Below, piece by piece: positions 1 through 8,181 of a stretch of 35,116 nucleotides of DNA. Each line of letters begins with the position of its first letter. The first letter of the stretch is position 1. The DNA lies in the NCBI GenBank assembly GCA_002501485.1, contig DLTS01000039.1, forward strand, positions 3,108-38,223, read 5' to 3'. The notes beneath the pieces were generated by a model. It was not told the DNA's origin and did not search any database. It was given only the letters and a program-made list of their open reading frames with translations. The DNA is from Acidimicrobiaceae bacterium UBA7830. Its GTDB lineage: Bacteria; Actinomycetota; Acidimicrobiia; Acidimicrobiales; Ilumatobacteraceae. Made by a program: the position numbers and the translations under genes.

Positions 1-38
1 GCGGTGGCGAGAAGATGCTCGAACAGGGTGCTCACGTG

Positions 39-737
39 ATGACTGACGCCAACGGAATGTCCTCTCCTCACGAGATCACTCCCGCAGAGCCCGAGCTATC
101 GCGTTGGGTGCTGCCGCCCGACGGCCCAACTGACGACTCCGCACTTGTCGCCATCGGGGGAGACCTTGAACCCGGCACACTCTTGAACGCCTACCGCATT
201 GGCCTGTTCCCTATGCCGGTACCGCGCCGAAGAATCGGCTGGTTCTCGCCCGATCCGCGCGGCGTCATTCCGCTCGACCAACTCGCGATCTCCCGGTCAC
301 TGCGCCGAAGCCTTCGTCGTTACACAGTGACCCGCAATCACGCCTTCAACGATGTCATTGTCAATTGTGCCGACCCACGTCGAGCAAGTGGATGGATTGA
401 TCGCTCAATCATTAACGCGTACAACAAACTCCACCTCACAGGCTGGGCCCATTCGTTCGAAGTATGGGATGCCGACGAGCTCGTTGGTGGGCTCTACGGG
501 GTGAGAATCAATCACTTCTTCGCCGGTGAATCAATGTTCCACCACGCAACGGACGCGTCAAAGGTCGCACTTGTTCATCTCGTCGATTGGCTCAACAACA
601 CCGGTGGACAGCTTCTCGATGTTCAGTGGACCACCGAGCATCTCGTCTCTCTCGGCGCCATCGATATCTCTCGAGCCAACTACTTGGAACTGCTCAAAGA
701 TGCGGTTTCGCCGAACAGCCGCAAGAATGACGTCTAA
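39..737 (+). CDS. aat: Leucyl/phenylalanyl-tRNA--protein transferase
   Basis: Aat transfers Leu or Phe from charged tRNA to the N-terminus of proteins starting with Lys or Arg, marking them for ClpS/ClpAP-type degradation in the cytoplasm. The protein shows the family landmarks in order: GLFPMP, WFSPDPRG, a SLRRSLRR basic stretch, the GWAHSFEVW segment, then LVGGLYGV, FFAGESMF and TDASKVALVHLV. From the ATG at 39 it is 232 residues, close to the usual length of about 230. An in-frame ATG at 15 and GTG at 36 are alternatives. I prefer 36/39 because AGGG at 25-28 is well spaced, and a possible upstream frame would stop at 37-39, giving a GTGA-type overlap. The stop at 735-737 lies just before the ribosome site of the mutase gene, so the two are probably co-transcribed. 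Function is recognised from the family; physiology is not shown here. Confidence 0.93.
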   Translation: MTDANGMSSPHEITPAEPELSRWVLPPDGPTDDSALVAIGGDLEPGTLLNAYRIGLFPMPVPRRRIGWFSPDPRGVIPLDQLAISRSLRRSLRRYTVTRNHAFNDVIVNCADPRRASGWIDRSIINAYNKLHLTGWAHSFEVWDADELVGGLYGVRINHFFAGESMFHHATDASKVALVHLVDWLNNTGGQLLDVQWTTEHLVSLGAIDISRANYLELLKDAVSPNSRKNDV

Positions 738-760
738 GCGTCGCAATGAGGAGCCCCGAT

Positions 761-2704
761 ATGCCAGATAAGCCATGGATGATGCGCACCTATTCAGGTC
801 ACTCGACCGCTCGCGCATCGAATGAGCTCTATCGGACCAATCTCGCAAAAGGCCAAACCGGGCTCTCCATTGCCTTCGACCTTCCGACACAAACCGGTTT
901 CGACCCTGATGCCGAACAGTCGAAAGGTGAAGTTGGAAAAGTCGGTGTCCCTGTCGCCCACCTTGGCCACATGCGAACGCTGCTCGACAGCATTCCGCCT
1001 GGCCAGATGAATACCTCGATGACGATCAACGCCTCCGCTGCATGGCTTCTTGCGTTGTATGTCGCAAATGCTGCTGAACAGGGCGTTCCCTCGACAGAAC
1101 TTCGTGGCACCACCCAAAACGACATCGTTAAGGAATATCTTTCACGCGGCACCTACATCTTTCCTCCTGAAGCCTCCCGACGGCTCATCGTCGACATGAT
1201 CGTCTGGTGCCGCGAACACGCACCGTCATGGAACCCCATGAATGTGTGTTCGTACCACCTCCAAGAGGCCGGCGCGACGCCCGTTCAAGAAATTGCATAC
1301 GCAATGGCGACAGCAATCGATGTCCTCGATGCCGTGAGGGCATCGGGTCGCATCACCGACGAAGAATTCACGGGAGTGTTCGGATCGATCTCGTTCTTTG
1401 TGAACGCCGGAATCAAATTCATTGAAGAGATCTGCAAGCTGCGAGCCATGACCGATATGTGGGCTGACATCGGTAAAACCCGCTACGGGGTTACCGATGA
1501 AAAGGCGCTTCGCTTCCGCTACGGAGTGCAAGTGAACTCGCTCGGCCTCACCGAGTCGCAACCAGAAAACAACGTGCAGCGCATCGTGCTCGAAATGTTG
1601 GCCGTCACTCTTTCAAAGCATGCTCGCGCGCGATCTGTGCAGCTTCCTGCGTGGAACGAGGCCCTTGGCCTTCCAACACCTTGGGACCAACAGTGGTCAC
1701 TTCGGATGCAGCAAGTGCTTGCCTTCGAAACCGACCTTCTCAACTACGACGACATCTTTGATGGCTCTCATGTCATTGAGCAACGCACCGCCGAACTTCG
1801 TGAAGCGGCAACGCAAGAGCTCAAAGATGTTCTTGAGCTCGGCGGGGCATTCACCGCAATCGAAACGCTGAAATCACGTCTTGTCGGATCGATGGCCGAG
1901 CGGACTCGCAGTATTTCCTCCGGTGAACAAACCGTTGTCGGCGTTAACTCATTTACAGAGTCTGAACCCTCTCCCCTCGGTGGTTCAGAAGCAATTCTCC
2001 GCGTTGACCCCGCTGTTGAAACCGAAACCATCGCAGACGTGGAGACCTGGCGAAATCAACGCAACCAGGTGTCAGTCGAACAGGCTCTCGGCGATCTCCG
2101 AAACGCAGCCCTTGATGGCGGGAACATCATGGAAGCCTCAATTGCGCTTGCAGTCGCCGGAGGAACCACCGGTGAATGGGGTCAGACCTTGCGAGATATC
2201 TTTGGCGAGTACCGAGCCCCAACCGGTATCGGAGCGACAACTCGTTCTGATCACTCGCTGTCGCAGGTCGCTGCGAAGGTCCGTGAAATGCCGGGAGGCC
2301 CGCCGCGATTACTCGTCGCCAAGCCCGGTCTCGACGGACACTCAAATGGTGCCGAGCAAATCGCGGTCGCAGCTCGAGATTCAGGAATGGAAGTCGTCTA
2401 CGCAGGTATTCGATCGACGATCGATCAAATTGCGTCGACAGCTCTCGATGAGGACCCTGACGTCATCGGGTTGTCGATTCTCTCCGGCTCACACCTTGAA
2501 CTCGTGCCCGAACTTGTGCAAAGGGTTCGCTCACTCGGTGTTGACGCACCGATCATCGTTGGTGGCATCATTCCCGATGAAGACCAACCACGTCTCATCA
2601 ACAACGGTGTCGCAGCGGTCTACACGCCGAAAGATTACGAACTGGCAGCAATCATGACCGACATCTCCGAGCTGACGTCTCAGCACCGACTCAGCCAGAA
2701 CTGA
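761..2704 (+). CDS. ecm: Coenzyme B12-dependent ethylmalonyl-CoA mutase (MeaA/Ecm type)
   Basis: This is a 647-residue single-chain acyl-CoA mutase: an N-terminal substrate-binding TIM barrel and a C-terminal cobalamin domain (about residues 510-640) with the DxHxxG cobalt-ligand motif as DGHSNG at 525-530. The barrel carries RTYSGHST, FDLPTQTGFD, TTQNDIVKEYLSRGTY, NPMNVCSYHLQEAG and QVNSLGLTE. These match the ethylmalonyl-CoA mutase branch better than methylmalonyl-CoA mutase, where the segment reads FDLATHRGYD. Ecm converts (2R)-ethylmalonyl-CoA to methylsuccinyl-CoA in the ethylmalonyl-CoA pathway, and ccr and an epimerase for that pathway lie about 13 kb away. The start is the ATG at 761, because GAGGAG at 748-753 sits 7 bases before it; an upstream ATG at 746 overlaps that site. 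An isobutyryl-CoA mutase-like role is less likely, since those enzymes use a separate small subunit. The 3' end overlaps the convergent gene by 14 bases. Confidence 0.88.
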   Translation: MPDKPWMMRTYSGHSTARASNELYRTNLAKGQTGLSIAFDLPTQTGFDPDAEQSKGEVGKVGVPVAHLGHMRTLLDSIPPGQMNTSMTINASAAWLLALYVANAAEQGVPSTELRGTTQNDIVKEYLSRGTYIFPPEASRRLIVDMIVWCREHAPSWNPMNVCSYHLQEAGATPVQEIAYAMATAIDVLDAVRASGRITDEEFTGVFGSISFFVNAGIKFIEEICKLRAMTDMWADIGKTRYGVTDEKALRFRYGVQVNSLGLTESQPENNVQRIVLEMLAVTLSKHARARSVQLPAWNEALGLPTPWDQQWSLRMQQVLAFETDLLNYDDIFDGSHVIEQRTAELREAATQELKDVLELGGAFTAIETLKSRLVGSMAERTRSISSGEQTVVGVNSFTESEPSPLGGSEAILRVDPAVETETIADVETWRNQRNQVSVEQALGDLRNAALDGGNIMEASIALAVAGGTTGEWGQTLRDIFGEYRAPTGIGATTRSDHSLSQVAAKVREMPGGPPRLLVAKPGLDGHSNGAEQIAVAARDSGMEVVYAGIRSTIDQIASTALDEDPDVIGLSILSGSHLELVPELVQRVRSLGVDAPIIVGGIIPDEDQPRLINNGVAAVYTPKDYELAAIMTDISELTSQHRLSQN

Positions 2705-3392
2705 CAGCCCGTTCGCTCTCCACCCACTCTGCAAGATGTGGAGACGACTCAAAGCTGGTGATCAGCGCGTAACGAGGTGCATCACCCGTATGCACGACAA
2801 CATGCCACAAACGCTGTGTATCAACGATGAAGCGTGCACCTTTTTGCAGCGAAACCCGACGCTCTGTCGAGGGGTCAGGTAAACCATCTGGATCATTATC
2901 CATCAGCAGCATGTAGCTGTCTGGACAATCGGTGAGTTCAACCCACGTACGAACAACCCAACCCTCACCTTCAGGATTGAAACGATTGTTGTCATCACGA
3001 TGTAGCGACCTGATAGCGGTTTCCCGATCTTGAGGCTCCAACTTGATCACGCGCACGCGTCCAAAGTTCGCGCCTACCCCATCGACATAACTTTTGAGTG
3101 TCGGTGCGATCTCTGCGTTAGATGTCCACAACGCATCTTTATCGGTCTTGCCTTTATCCCAGAACCCTCGACAATCAAGCTCGCCATCGGCAGATGCAAG
3201 AGGAGCAAAATTAGTATCTCCGCCACTCTTCCAGTCCATGTAGTCGAGCCCCTTCCACTCTTCGACAGGGACATCGATCGGCATCGGAGAGAGATCGACA
3301 ACCCCATCACGATCAAGAGCGCTTATGCGGTAGTGATCGGTGTGAAGCGGAATCTTGACGCTCCAATGTTCACTGTTGGGCCAGAAGCTCAT
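2691..3392 (-). CDS. Putative 2-oxoglutarate/Fe(II) oxygenase, aspartyl/asparaginyl beta-hydroxylase-like
   Basis: This protein of 233 residues has a C-terminal half that looks like a double-stranded beta-helix oxygenase. H131-R-D133 and H197 would supply the iron-binding triad. R207, ten residues after H197 in a WHVVVHTGDAPRYALI stretch, would hold 2-oxoglutarate; the same ten-residue His-to-Arg spacing is known in AspH-type enzymes. The N-terminal half (1-110) has no landmark I recognise. No signal peptide is seen, so it is probably cytoplasmic. The substrate is unknown. The start is uncertain: the ATG at 3392 opens just before the conserved part, and longer in-frame starts would run back into the lipoprotein gene upstream. 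It follows the LysM lipoprotein gene by 58 bases and may share its transcript. The assignment rests on motif geometry from memory, not on an alignment. Confidence 0.6.
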   Translation of the reverse strand: MSFWPNSEHWSVKIPLHTDHYRISALDRDGVVDLSPMPIDVPVEEWKGLDYMDWKSGGDTNFAPLASADGELDCRGFWDKGKTDKDALWTSNAEIAPTLKSYVDGVGANFGRVRVIKLEPQDRETAIRSLHRDDNNRFNPEGEGWVVRTWVELTDCPDSYMLLMDNDPDGLPDPSTERRVSLQKGARFIVDTQRLWHVVVHTGDAPRYALITSFESSPHLAEWVESERAVSSG

Positions 3393-3450
3393 GTCACTGA
3401 GTGTATGGAGTCTTGGTGCACAGATTGGTGCACCACGGGTAGCAGCGCAG

Positions 3451-3822
3451 CTAACCCGCATTCGCAATGGTCGAGTCTGGAGGCAGGGTGACGATGACAA
3501 AGCCCTGGGGTATCTCAATGATCTCTCCAACTCGAATATCGCTCGCATCCTCAAGTTCGTTGAGTTCAACGATCTGTTTCATCGGAACACCGAATCCTGC
3601 TGCGATCGCCGAAAGCGTGTCACCTGACCTCACTTCGTAGAAATAGCGGTTGGTGTCTGGAATCGTTGTAGTTGTTGTTGTCGTCGTTGTCGTCTGAATG
3701 GGAGGCAACGGGTCGAGCGAAAGATCGCTGTTGCTGCACCCAGCCACGAGCACCATCGCAGTCGCCAACACCGCAAGGGCCATCTCTCGATGCTGAAGTG
3801 GTGTTGGCAAAAGTTTCCGCAT
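3451..3822 (-). CDS. LysM-domain lipoprotein
   Basis: This is a small exported protein of 123 residues. It has a basic N-terminus, a hydrophobic stretch (about 14-27) and a lipobox LVAGC with the lipidated cysteine at 29, so it should be anchored on the outer face of the membrane. A linker with about ten consecutive threonines follows. One LysM domain comes next: YEVRSGDTLSAIAAGFGV, then a NELEDASDIRVGEIIEIP stretch. LysM domains bind the glycan chains of peptidoglycan. There is no catalytic domain, so this is probably a wall-binding or scaffolding protein. GGAGAA lies 12 bases before the ATG at 3822; an in-frame GTG three codons upstream is an alternative. It is divergent from the alpha/beta-hydrolase gene, and a possible -10 (TAGAGT) lies further upstream. 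Confidence 0.82.
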   Translation of the reverse strand: MRKLLPTPLQHREMALAVLATAMVLVAGCSNSDLSLDPLPPIQTTTTTTTTTTIPDTNRYFYEVRSGDTLSAIAAGFGVPMKQIVELNELEDASDIRVGEIIEIPQGFVIVTLPPDSTIANAG

Positions 3823-3867
3823 GGGTATCACGTGTTCTCCGCTAAGAACTCTACGGCCAATGCGCTC

Positions 3868-3873
3868 TAGCCT
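3868..3873 (+). promoter_or_regulatory. Candidate leaderless -10 element of alpha/beta-hydrolase gene
   Basis: TAGCCT lies 7 bases before an in-frame GTG at 3881, with no Shine-Dalgarno sequence for that codon. This is the TANNNT arrangement seen at several other unit-leading genes in the window. The upstream ATG at 3860 would place this hexamer inside the coding sequence, so the two readings exclude each other. Confidence 0.4.
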
Positions 3874-3880
3874 CACCCAA

Positions 3881-4798
3881 GTGGAATCCCCCAGAACTTT
3901 TCCAGGTGCTGTCGCGCCTCAACGCCACTACCGAGTAGACGCCGATGGCGTCGGAATTGCTGTCAACGAATGGGGAGATCAACGCGATCCCGTCCTAGTC
4001 ATGGTGCATGGAGGAGCCGATTTCTCTCGCACGTTCGACGTCTTCGCGCCGCTCTTTGCAGCAGCCGGCTGGCGGGTTGTCGCATGGGACCACCGCGGCC
4101 ACGGGGACAGCGATCACACACACCTGTACTCGTTCGAAGCTGATCTTCGTGACGCAACTCGCGTGCTCGACGCCGTCGCCCCGAGACGGCCCGTTGCGGT
4201 ACTCGGACACTCCAAAGGTGGCGCGATTCTCACCTCGCTTGCCGAAGCACAACCCTTTCGCTTCCGTTCCTTTATCAACCTTGATGGCATTCCGTATCGA
4301 AGGCCCGGTCCCGACCTACCTGAGTATCAACGCGCCGACGCCCTCAACACCGAAATCACCGGCTGGCTCGAGCATCGTCGTCGATCGGCGACCGGATCAC
4401 GCAAACCCGGAACCATCGAAGAACTCGCAAGTCGCCGAGCACAAATGAACCCTAGGCTTTCAACCGAATGGCTTGAATACCTCGTCACCGTCGGCGCTCG
4501 CGAAGATGCCGACGGCTGGCGCTGGAAACTCGACCCATCGATGAGGATGGGAGGCTTCGGCCCGTGGAAACCTGAATACGGTTTATTCCGCCTCGCCGGT
4601 CTCGGTGTGCCCTTTTTAGGAGTGCTCGTTGGTGCTGACGAGCCGATGGGGTGGGGAACAAAATCACATCAGGTTGAGAAATGGATTCCGGTAAACGGAC
4701 GTCTCGAATACTTCGATGATCTCGGTCACTTCATTCACATCGAGCAGCCGAAAATGGTTGCCGATATGGCTCTCGAATTTCTTGGGGCTCCGGCATGA
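3881..4798 (+). CDS. Alpha/beta-hydrolase
   Basis: This is a soluble alpha/beta-hydrolase-fold enzyme of about 305 residues. It has the oxyanion segment VMVHGG, the DHRGHGDSD strand-loop typical of the fold, the nucleophile elbow GHSKGG (Ser111), an acid candidate in VGADEP, and the catalytic His in DDLGHFIH near residue 283. The lid region (about 150-220) is rich in Arg and Glu. The substrate cannot be read from the sequence; esterase, lactonase or C-C hydrolase activity are all possible. The GTG at 3881 is chosen because TAGCCT lies 7 bases upstream; an ATG at 3860 would add seven residues. The stop overlaps the ATG of the next gene as ATGA, so the two hydrolase-like proteins are translationally coupled. 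Confidence 0.85.
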   Translation: MESPRTFPGAVAPQRHYRVDADGVGIAVNEWGDQRDPVLVMVHGGADFSRTFDVFAPLFAAAGWRVVAWDHRGHGDSDHTHLYSFEADLRDATRVLDAVAPRRPVAVLGHSKGGAILTSLAEAQPFRFRSFINLDGIPYRRPGPDLPEYQRADALNTEITGWLEHRRRSATGSRKPGTIEELASRRAQMNPRLSTEWLEYLVTVGAREDADGWRWKLDPSMRMGGFGPWKPEYGLFRLAGLGVPFLGVLVGADEPMGWGTKSHQVEKWIPVNGRLEYFDDLGHFIHIEQPKMVADMALEFLGAPA

Positions 4799-5442
4799 GC
4801 ACCGTCACTCTCCAGCACAACCGCATCGAACTTGCCCTTCACCAACTCAGACCAGCAACCGGAGAAGGGCGCCCGCTGCTCCTCCTTCACGGTCTCGGAG
4901 AACGCACCCCCACGTCAGTTCCCCATGATGTTGAGAGATGGCAAGGGAGCGTCTGGGGTCTCGATTTCACTGGACATGGCGAATCGACAATCCCGGTGGG
5001 TGGTGGTTATTCGGCAGAGGTACTCCTCGGCGATGTCGATGCCGCCATCAATCACCTTGGAAATGTCACCTTGGTCGGCCGGGGGCTCGGGGGGTACGTT
5101 GCGTTACTTGCGGCAGGTGCCCGCGTCGATGCAGTGCATGGGGCGGTGATCACTGATGGCCCCGGTCTCACAGGCGGTTCCTACGAATCGTCGGTGCCTC
5201 AAAGTGCTCGACTCATGGATCAGGGTCAAATCCCTGACCCCTACGCTCTACATGAGTTGAGCCGTGATGTCAGAGCAGCTGATTACGCACTTGATTTCGT
5301 ACAGTACAGTGTCGCCAATTCTGAACTCGCTGAACCGATCAATGTGTCGGCTCTCTATCGGCCGACGTGGTTAGCCGAAGTTGCAGCAGCCCCGGGTGTT
5401 GCATCACTTCCGCTGGGTGACGCCCTCAATCTGTATCGCTGA
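4795..5442 (+). CDS. Degenerate alpha/beta-hydrolase-fold protein (probable pseudoenzyme)
   Basis: This 215-residue protein is clearly built on the alpha/beta-hydrolase fold: LLLLHGLGER at the oxyanion strand, GLDFTGHGES, and a nucleophile-elbow segment VGRGLGGYVALL. The elbow reads G-R-G-L-G-G, so the serine position is glycine (residue 97, codon ggg). The C-terminal part is short, and no histidine follows the lid region, so the catalytic His also appears to be missing. I infer that it is not a conventional hydrolase. It may be a partner of the intact hydrolase encoded just upstream, with which it shares an ATGA overlap, or a decaying paralogue. The frame is open and codon use looks normal, which argues against a recent pseudogene. 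It ends 4 bases before the convergent prenyltransferase gene. Confidence 0.75.
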   Translation: MSTVTLQHNRIELALHQLRPATGEGRPLLLLHGLGERTPTSVPHDVERWQGSVWGLDFTGHGESTIPVGGGYSAEVLLGDVDAAINHLGNVTLVGRGLGGYVALLAAGARVDAVHGAVITDGPGLTGGSYESSVPQSARLMDQGQIPDPYALHELSRDVRAADYALDFVQYSVANSELAEPINVSALYRPTWLAEVAAAPGVASLPLGDALNLYR

Positions 5443-5446
5443 CCTG

Positions 5447-6520
5447 TTACGACGATCTATTGGTGATGAACTCCGCAAGTTCGATGAGTGGTTGCTGTGC
5501 GGCTTCTGCGATTGCAGGAGACTCAATGGCCTGAATTGCGCTCGCAACATTCGATGCGATGAGAGATTCGAGTTCATCGAGAGCTCCAACATCAACAATT
5601 GTTTGCTGAATATCGGCCACTTGCTCATCGGAAAGATCGATCGACCCGACCATCTCAAGAATCTTGGCTTGAGCAGTAGTTGCCGATGCCGTCGCTCTTG
5701 CAAGAAGCGGTGTCGGTTTTCCCTCGCGAAGGTCACCGCCGACTGGTTTGCCGGTCGTCGATGTATCTCCGAATGCTCCCATGACGTCATCGCGCATCTG
5801 AAATGCATCGCCAAGCGGCAATCCGTATGCGCTGAGTCTGCCCATGACCTCGTCGACGTCACTCATGCCAGCAAGAAGCGCTCCGAGGTGGAGAGGGCGT
5901 TCGACGGTGTATTTGCCGCTCTTATACCTGCATATCCGATCGGCAAGTTCGATTCGCCGATCGCCTCGCACCGACCCGGTGATGTCGAGCAACTGACCGA
6001 TGTTGAGTTCGATGCGAAGCTCGTTCCACATTGCAAATGCTTTGGGGTGAGCATCGACGAGGTAGCGGTCAGCGAGCACCGCAGCGATGTCGCCAACGAT
6101 TATTGCAATGCTTTCTCCAAACCGACGCGACTCGCCATCCCAACCTTGATCACTATGCGACCGCTCGAATCTGCGGTGAGTGGTTTCGGCTCCACGACGG
6201 GAATCTGCATCATCGAGGACATCGTCGTGAAAGAGAGCGGATGCGTGGGTGAGTTCGATTGCGGCCCCTGCCCCCACAACGTTCCCGTCAATGTCCTCGG
6301 CACGAGTGACGTCGCCGCCTGAGGCAATGAAGCCCCAGTGACAGAACGCCGGACGAAGCCGCTTCCCACCTGAGGAAACCAACCGATGTACTTCGCTGAC
6401 CGGGTCAACTAACAGCGCGTCGAGACCGGCCCAGCGTCGAATTTCTGCCGTAAGATCACGTTCAAGACGTTGATCGACCCGCTCACCAATAGCGAGCAAA
6501 TGAGGGGGAGCTGATGTCAT
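5447..6520 (-). CDS. Polyprenyl (probably geranylgeranyl) diphosphate synthase
   Basis: This trans-type prenyltransferase of 357 residues condenses IPP with allylic diphosphates in the cytoplasm. The first aspartate-rich motif is HDDVLDD (98-104) and the second is MRDDVMGAFGD (242-252). GGKRLRP at 51-57 binds IPP, and YKSGKYT at 199-205 is also conserved. The residues four and five positions before the first Asp motif are small (Ser94, Ala95). In this family that usually permits products of C20 or longer, so geranylgeranyl diphosphate synthase is the best guess. It is the last gene of the minus-strand series, and its ATG overlaps the xseB stop as ATGA. That links isoprenoid synthesis to exonuclease VII only by operon position. 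Product length cannot be fixed from sequence alone. Confidence 0.87.
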   Translation of the reverse strand: MTSAPPHLLAIGERVDQRLERDLTAEIRRWAGLDALLVDPVSEVHRLVSSGGKRLRPAFCHWGFIASGGDVTRAEDIDGNVVGAGAAIELTHASALFHDDVLDDADSRRGAETTHRRFERSHSDQGWDGESRRFGESIAIIVGDIAAVLADRYLVDAHPKAFAMWNELRIELNIGQLLDITGSVRGDRRIELADRICRYKSGKYTVERPLHLGALLAGMSDVDEVMGRLSAYGLPLGDAFQMRDDVMGAFGDTSTTGKPVGGDLREGKPTPLLARATASATTAQAKILEMVGSIDLSDEQVADIQQTIVDVGALDELESLIASNVASAIQAIESPAIAEAAQQPLIELAEFITNRSS

Positions 6521-6729
6521 CAGTCGTCGTGAGCTGCCGGAAGACCCGCAACAATTTCATCGACTCGAATGCGAGCCGCACCGATCCGGTCACGGCATAT
6601 CGCGATGAGTTCAGCGGCACGATTTACGCGCTCAGCGAGGCGATCAACGTCAACGTCAACGGCTTCTAGCTCGTTCAAGATGTCGTCAAGCTCAGTCAGT
6701 GCATCTGCGTAGCTCAATTCTTCTGCCAT
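6520..6729 (-). CDS. xseB: Exodeoxyribonuclease VII small subunit
   Basis: XseB is the small helical subunit of exonuclease VII, which degrades single-stranded DNA; several copies bind one XseA. The protein is 69 residues, the normal size. It shows the typical LSYADALTELDDILNELE start with alternating hydrophobic positions and a second helix with LAERVNRAAELIAICRDRI. Its ATG lies one base after the xseA stop, and its own stop overlaps the next ATG, so its translation is coupled on both sides. Function in DNA repair and recombination follows from the family. Confidence 0.92.
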   Translation of the reverse strand: MAEELSYADALTELDDILNELEAVDVDVDRLAERVNRAAELIAICRDRIGAARIRVDEIVAGLPAAHDD

Positions 6730-6730
6730 T

Positions 6731-7975
6731 TCACTGCTCCTCTGGAGTTGTTGCGGTCACCGTACTCGTCACCATTCCGTCTGCCACTCGGGTGAGGAGT
6801 TCGTCACCTTGAGACAGATCTGCGATCGACGTCACCGGCCGACCGTCTGAGGTGGTGGTCATTGTCCACCCTCGTTTGAGAAGGCGAGCAGGGTCGAGAA
6901 GAGCAAGTCGCCGCTCTCTCTCCATCATCGACATCTGAATTCTTTCCAACGTCACCGATGTACGAGCAAGCCGATCTTTTCGTGATCGCAGGCGCTCGGC
7001 ACTTCGTTCGATTGCAGAGTTGGTTCGGGTCACGACCCTGCTCGCCCGAGACTCCAGACGGTCGGCATGGCCGGTGAGCTCGAACGAGACTCGTTCAGCA
7101 ATCGCAATCCATTTCGATTCTGTATCGTCGACGAATCGTTGCACTCGTTCGATCAGCCACCCTGCGCACGCGGTCGGAGTTTTCAGCGCTGTGTGGGCAA
7201 CTTCGTCAGCAATCGTCGAATCAATTTCATGACCAAGACCAGTAATCACGGGGAGTGGGCACGTTGCGATCGCCCTGGCAATGCCCTCGGTGTCGAAGGC
7301 CGCAAGATCATTGCGCGCCCCTCCTCCTCTCATCACCGCAATGACATCTGCACCATGCTCAACAGCAGCAGAAATGCCTGCGATAACCATCTCTTCCGCT
7401 TGGTCACCTTGGACTCGGGCATCAAATGCAAGGAGGTGAAATCCAAATCCGCTTGACCCCAACTCGACCGTGAAGTCATGCCAAGCCGCTGAACCAATGC
7501 TCGTTACAACAGCGACTCGCAACGGCACCGTCGGAATGCTGTGCTCCGCATTTCTCCGCAAGAGACCCTCGACGGTGAGTGCATTTCTCACACGATCTCT
7601 GCTTGCGGTGATGTCTCCCAGTGTGAATCGAGGGTCAAGGTCCGAAATTTTCAGGCTGAGGCGACCTGACGGCGCGTATACATCGAGCGTTCCGAACACC
7701 CTGACCTTCGTGCCATCTTGAAGTTCGAGTCGATTTGACGCCAACATCGGGCGAAGGTTCCGCTTCACATTTGCGAACAACGCAACGTTCACCATCGCCT
7801 TCTTGCCATCGATATCTTCAACAAGCGAGAAGTAGGTGTGCTGGCCTTGGTCTCGGTAGCCACTGATCTCTCCGGTCACCCACACCCCGCCACCAAATCC
7901 GCTCTTCAGTTGAGCGTTGATCGCGTCGGTGAGTTCACCAACGGTAAATGTGGGGCTGAGATCAGCGTCGGGCAT
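6731..7975 (-). CDS. xseA: Exodeoxyribonuclease VII large subunit
   Basis: XseA is the catalytic subunit of exonuclease VII. From the ATG at 7975 it has 414 residues. The N-terminal OB-fold (about 5-100) has FTVGELTDAIN, VWVTGEISGYR and YFSLVED. The nuclease domain follows with PLRVAVVTSIGSAAWHDF, VIAVMRGGGARNDLAAFD and VITGLGHEIDSTIADEVA, and then a long charged helical region (about 260-370) typical of the subunit. Earlier in-frame starts exist (8029, 8050), but they would bury the start inside the upstream epsilon-subunit gene. The ATG at 7975 overlaps that gene's TGA as ATGA and opens exactly at the OB-fold, so I chose it. The pairing with xseB directly downstream is standard; sitting behind an acyl-CoA carboxylase gene is not. 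Confidence 0.93.
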   Translation of the reverse strand: MPDADLSPTFTVGELTDAINAQLKSGFGGGVWVTGEISGYRDQGQHTYFSLVEDIDGKKAMVNVALFANVKRNLRPMLASNRLELQDGTKVRVFGTLDVYAPSGRLSLKISDLDPRFTLGDITASRDRVRNALTVEGLLRRNAEHSIPTVPLRVAVVTSIGSAAWHDFTVELGSSGFGFHLLAFDARVQGDQAEEMVIAGISAAVEHGADVIAVMRGGGARNDLAAFDTEGIARAIATCPLPVITGLGHEIDSTIADEVAHTALKTPTACAGWLIERVQRFVDDTESKWIAIAERVSFELTGHADRLESRASRVVTRTNSAIERSAERLRSRKDRLARTSVTLERIQMSMMERERRLALLDPARLLKRGWTMTTTSDGRPVTSIADLSQGDELLTRVADGMVTSTVTATTPEEQ

Positions 7976-8181
7976 CAGTACCAGGGTCGGCTGATGTGCT
8001 GACGTGACGACAGGGGATTTCGTAGCCATGGACGGCTGCCGAATCGCCATGCAGTGACCTGATCAGGGGCCTGGTTCGGCGTAACCGGGCGAGGCCATAG
8101 CGCCTCGACTGCGGAAACGATTGCTGCGGCTTCTTCATCGGTGGGGGCCGGACTGATCGACCTAAGTACAGGATCGCTCAT
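7975..8181 (-). CDS. Acyl-CoA carboxylase epsilon subunit
   Basis: This is a 68-residue protein with the layout of the actinobacterial acyl-CoA carboxylase epsilon subunits. A short N-terminal stretch leads into a helix, PTDEEAAAIVSAVEALW, followed by a basic Trp-rich end with AWRFGSRPW. In Streptomyces and Mycobacterium these small proteins bind the beta carboxyltransferase subunit and raise activity of the alpha-beta complex. Its ATG overlaps the stop of the beta-subunit gene as ATGA, which strongly supports the partnership. Its TGA overlaps the xseA start in the same way. The biotin-carrying alpha subunit is not in this window. The call rests on motif and context, since the family is poorly conserved. 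Confidence 0.8.
   Translation of the reverse strand: MSDPVLRSISPAPTDEEAAAIVSAVEALWPRPVTPNQAPDQVTAWRFGSRPWLRNPLSSRQHISRPWY

Noticed and set aside
1881..2657. A 258-codon open frame inside ecm
   Set aside because: It is a different reading frame over the cobalamin domain of the mutase; the mutase frame carries the conserved motifs throughout.
3650..3700. Repetitive GTT/GTC stretch in the LysM lipoprotein gene
   Set aside because: It encodes a poly-threonine linker with mixed codons. It is not a tandem DNA repeat of separate interest.
5381..6322. A 313-codon open frame on the plus strand
   Set aside because: It is antisense to the prenyl diphosphate synthase, whose aspartate-rich motifs are clear. 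The product is rich in Cys and Arg with no domain.
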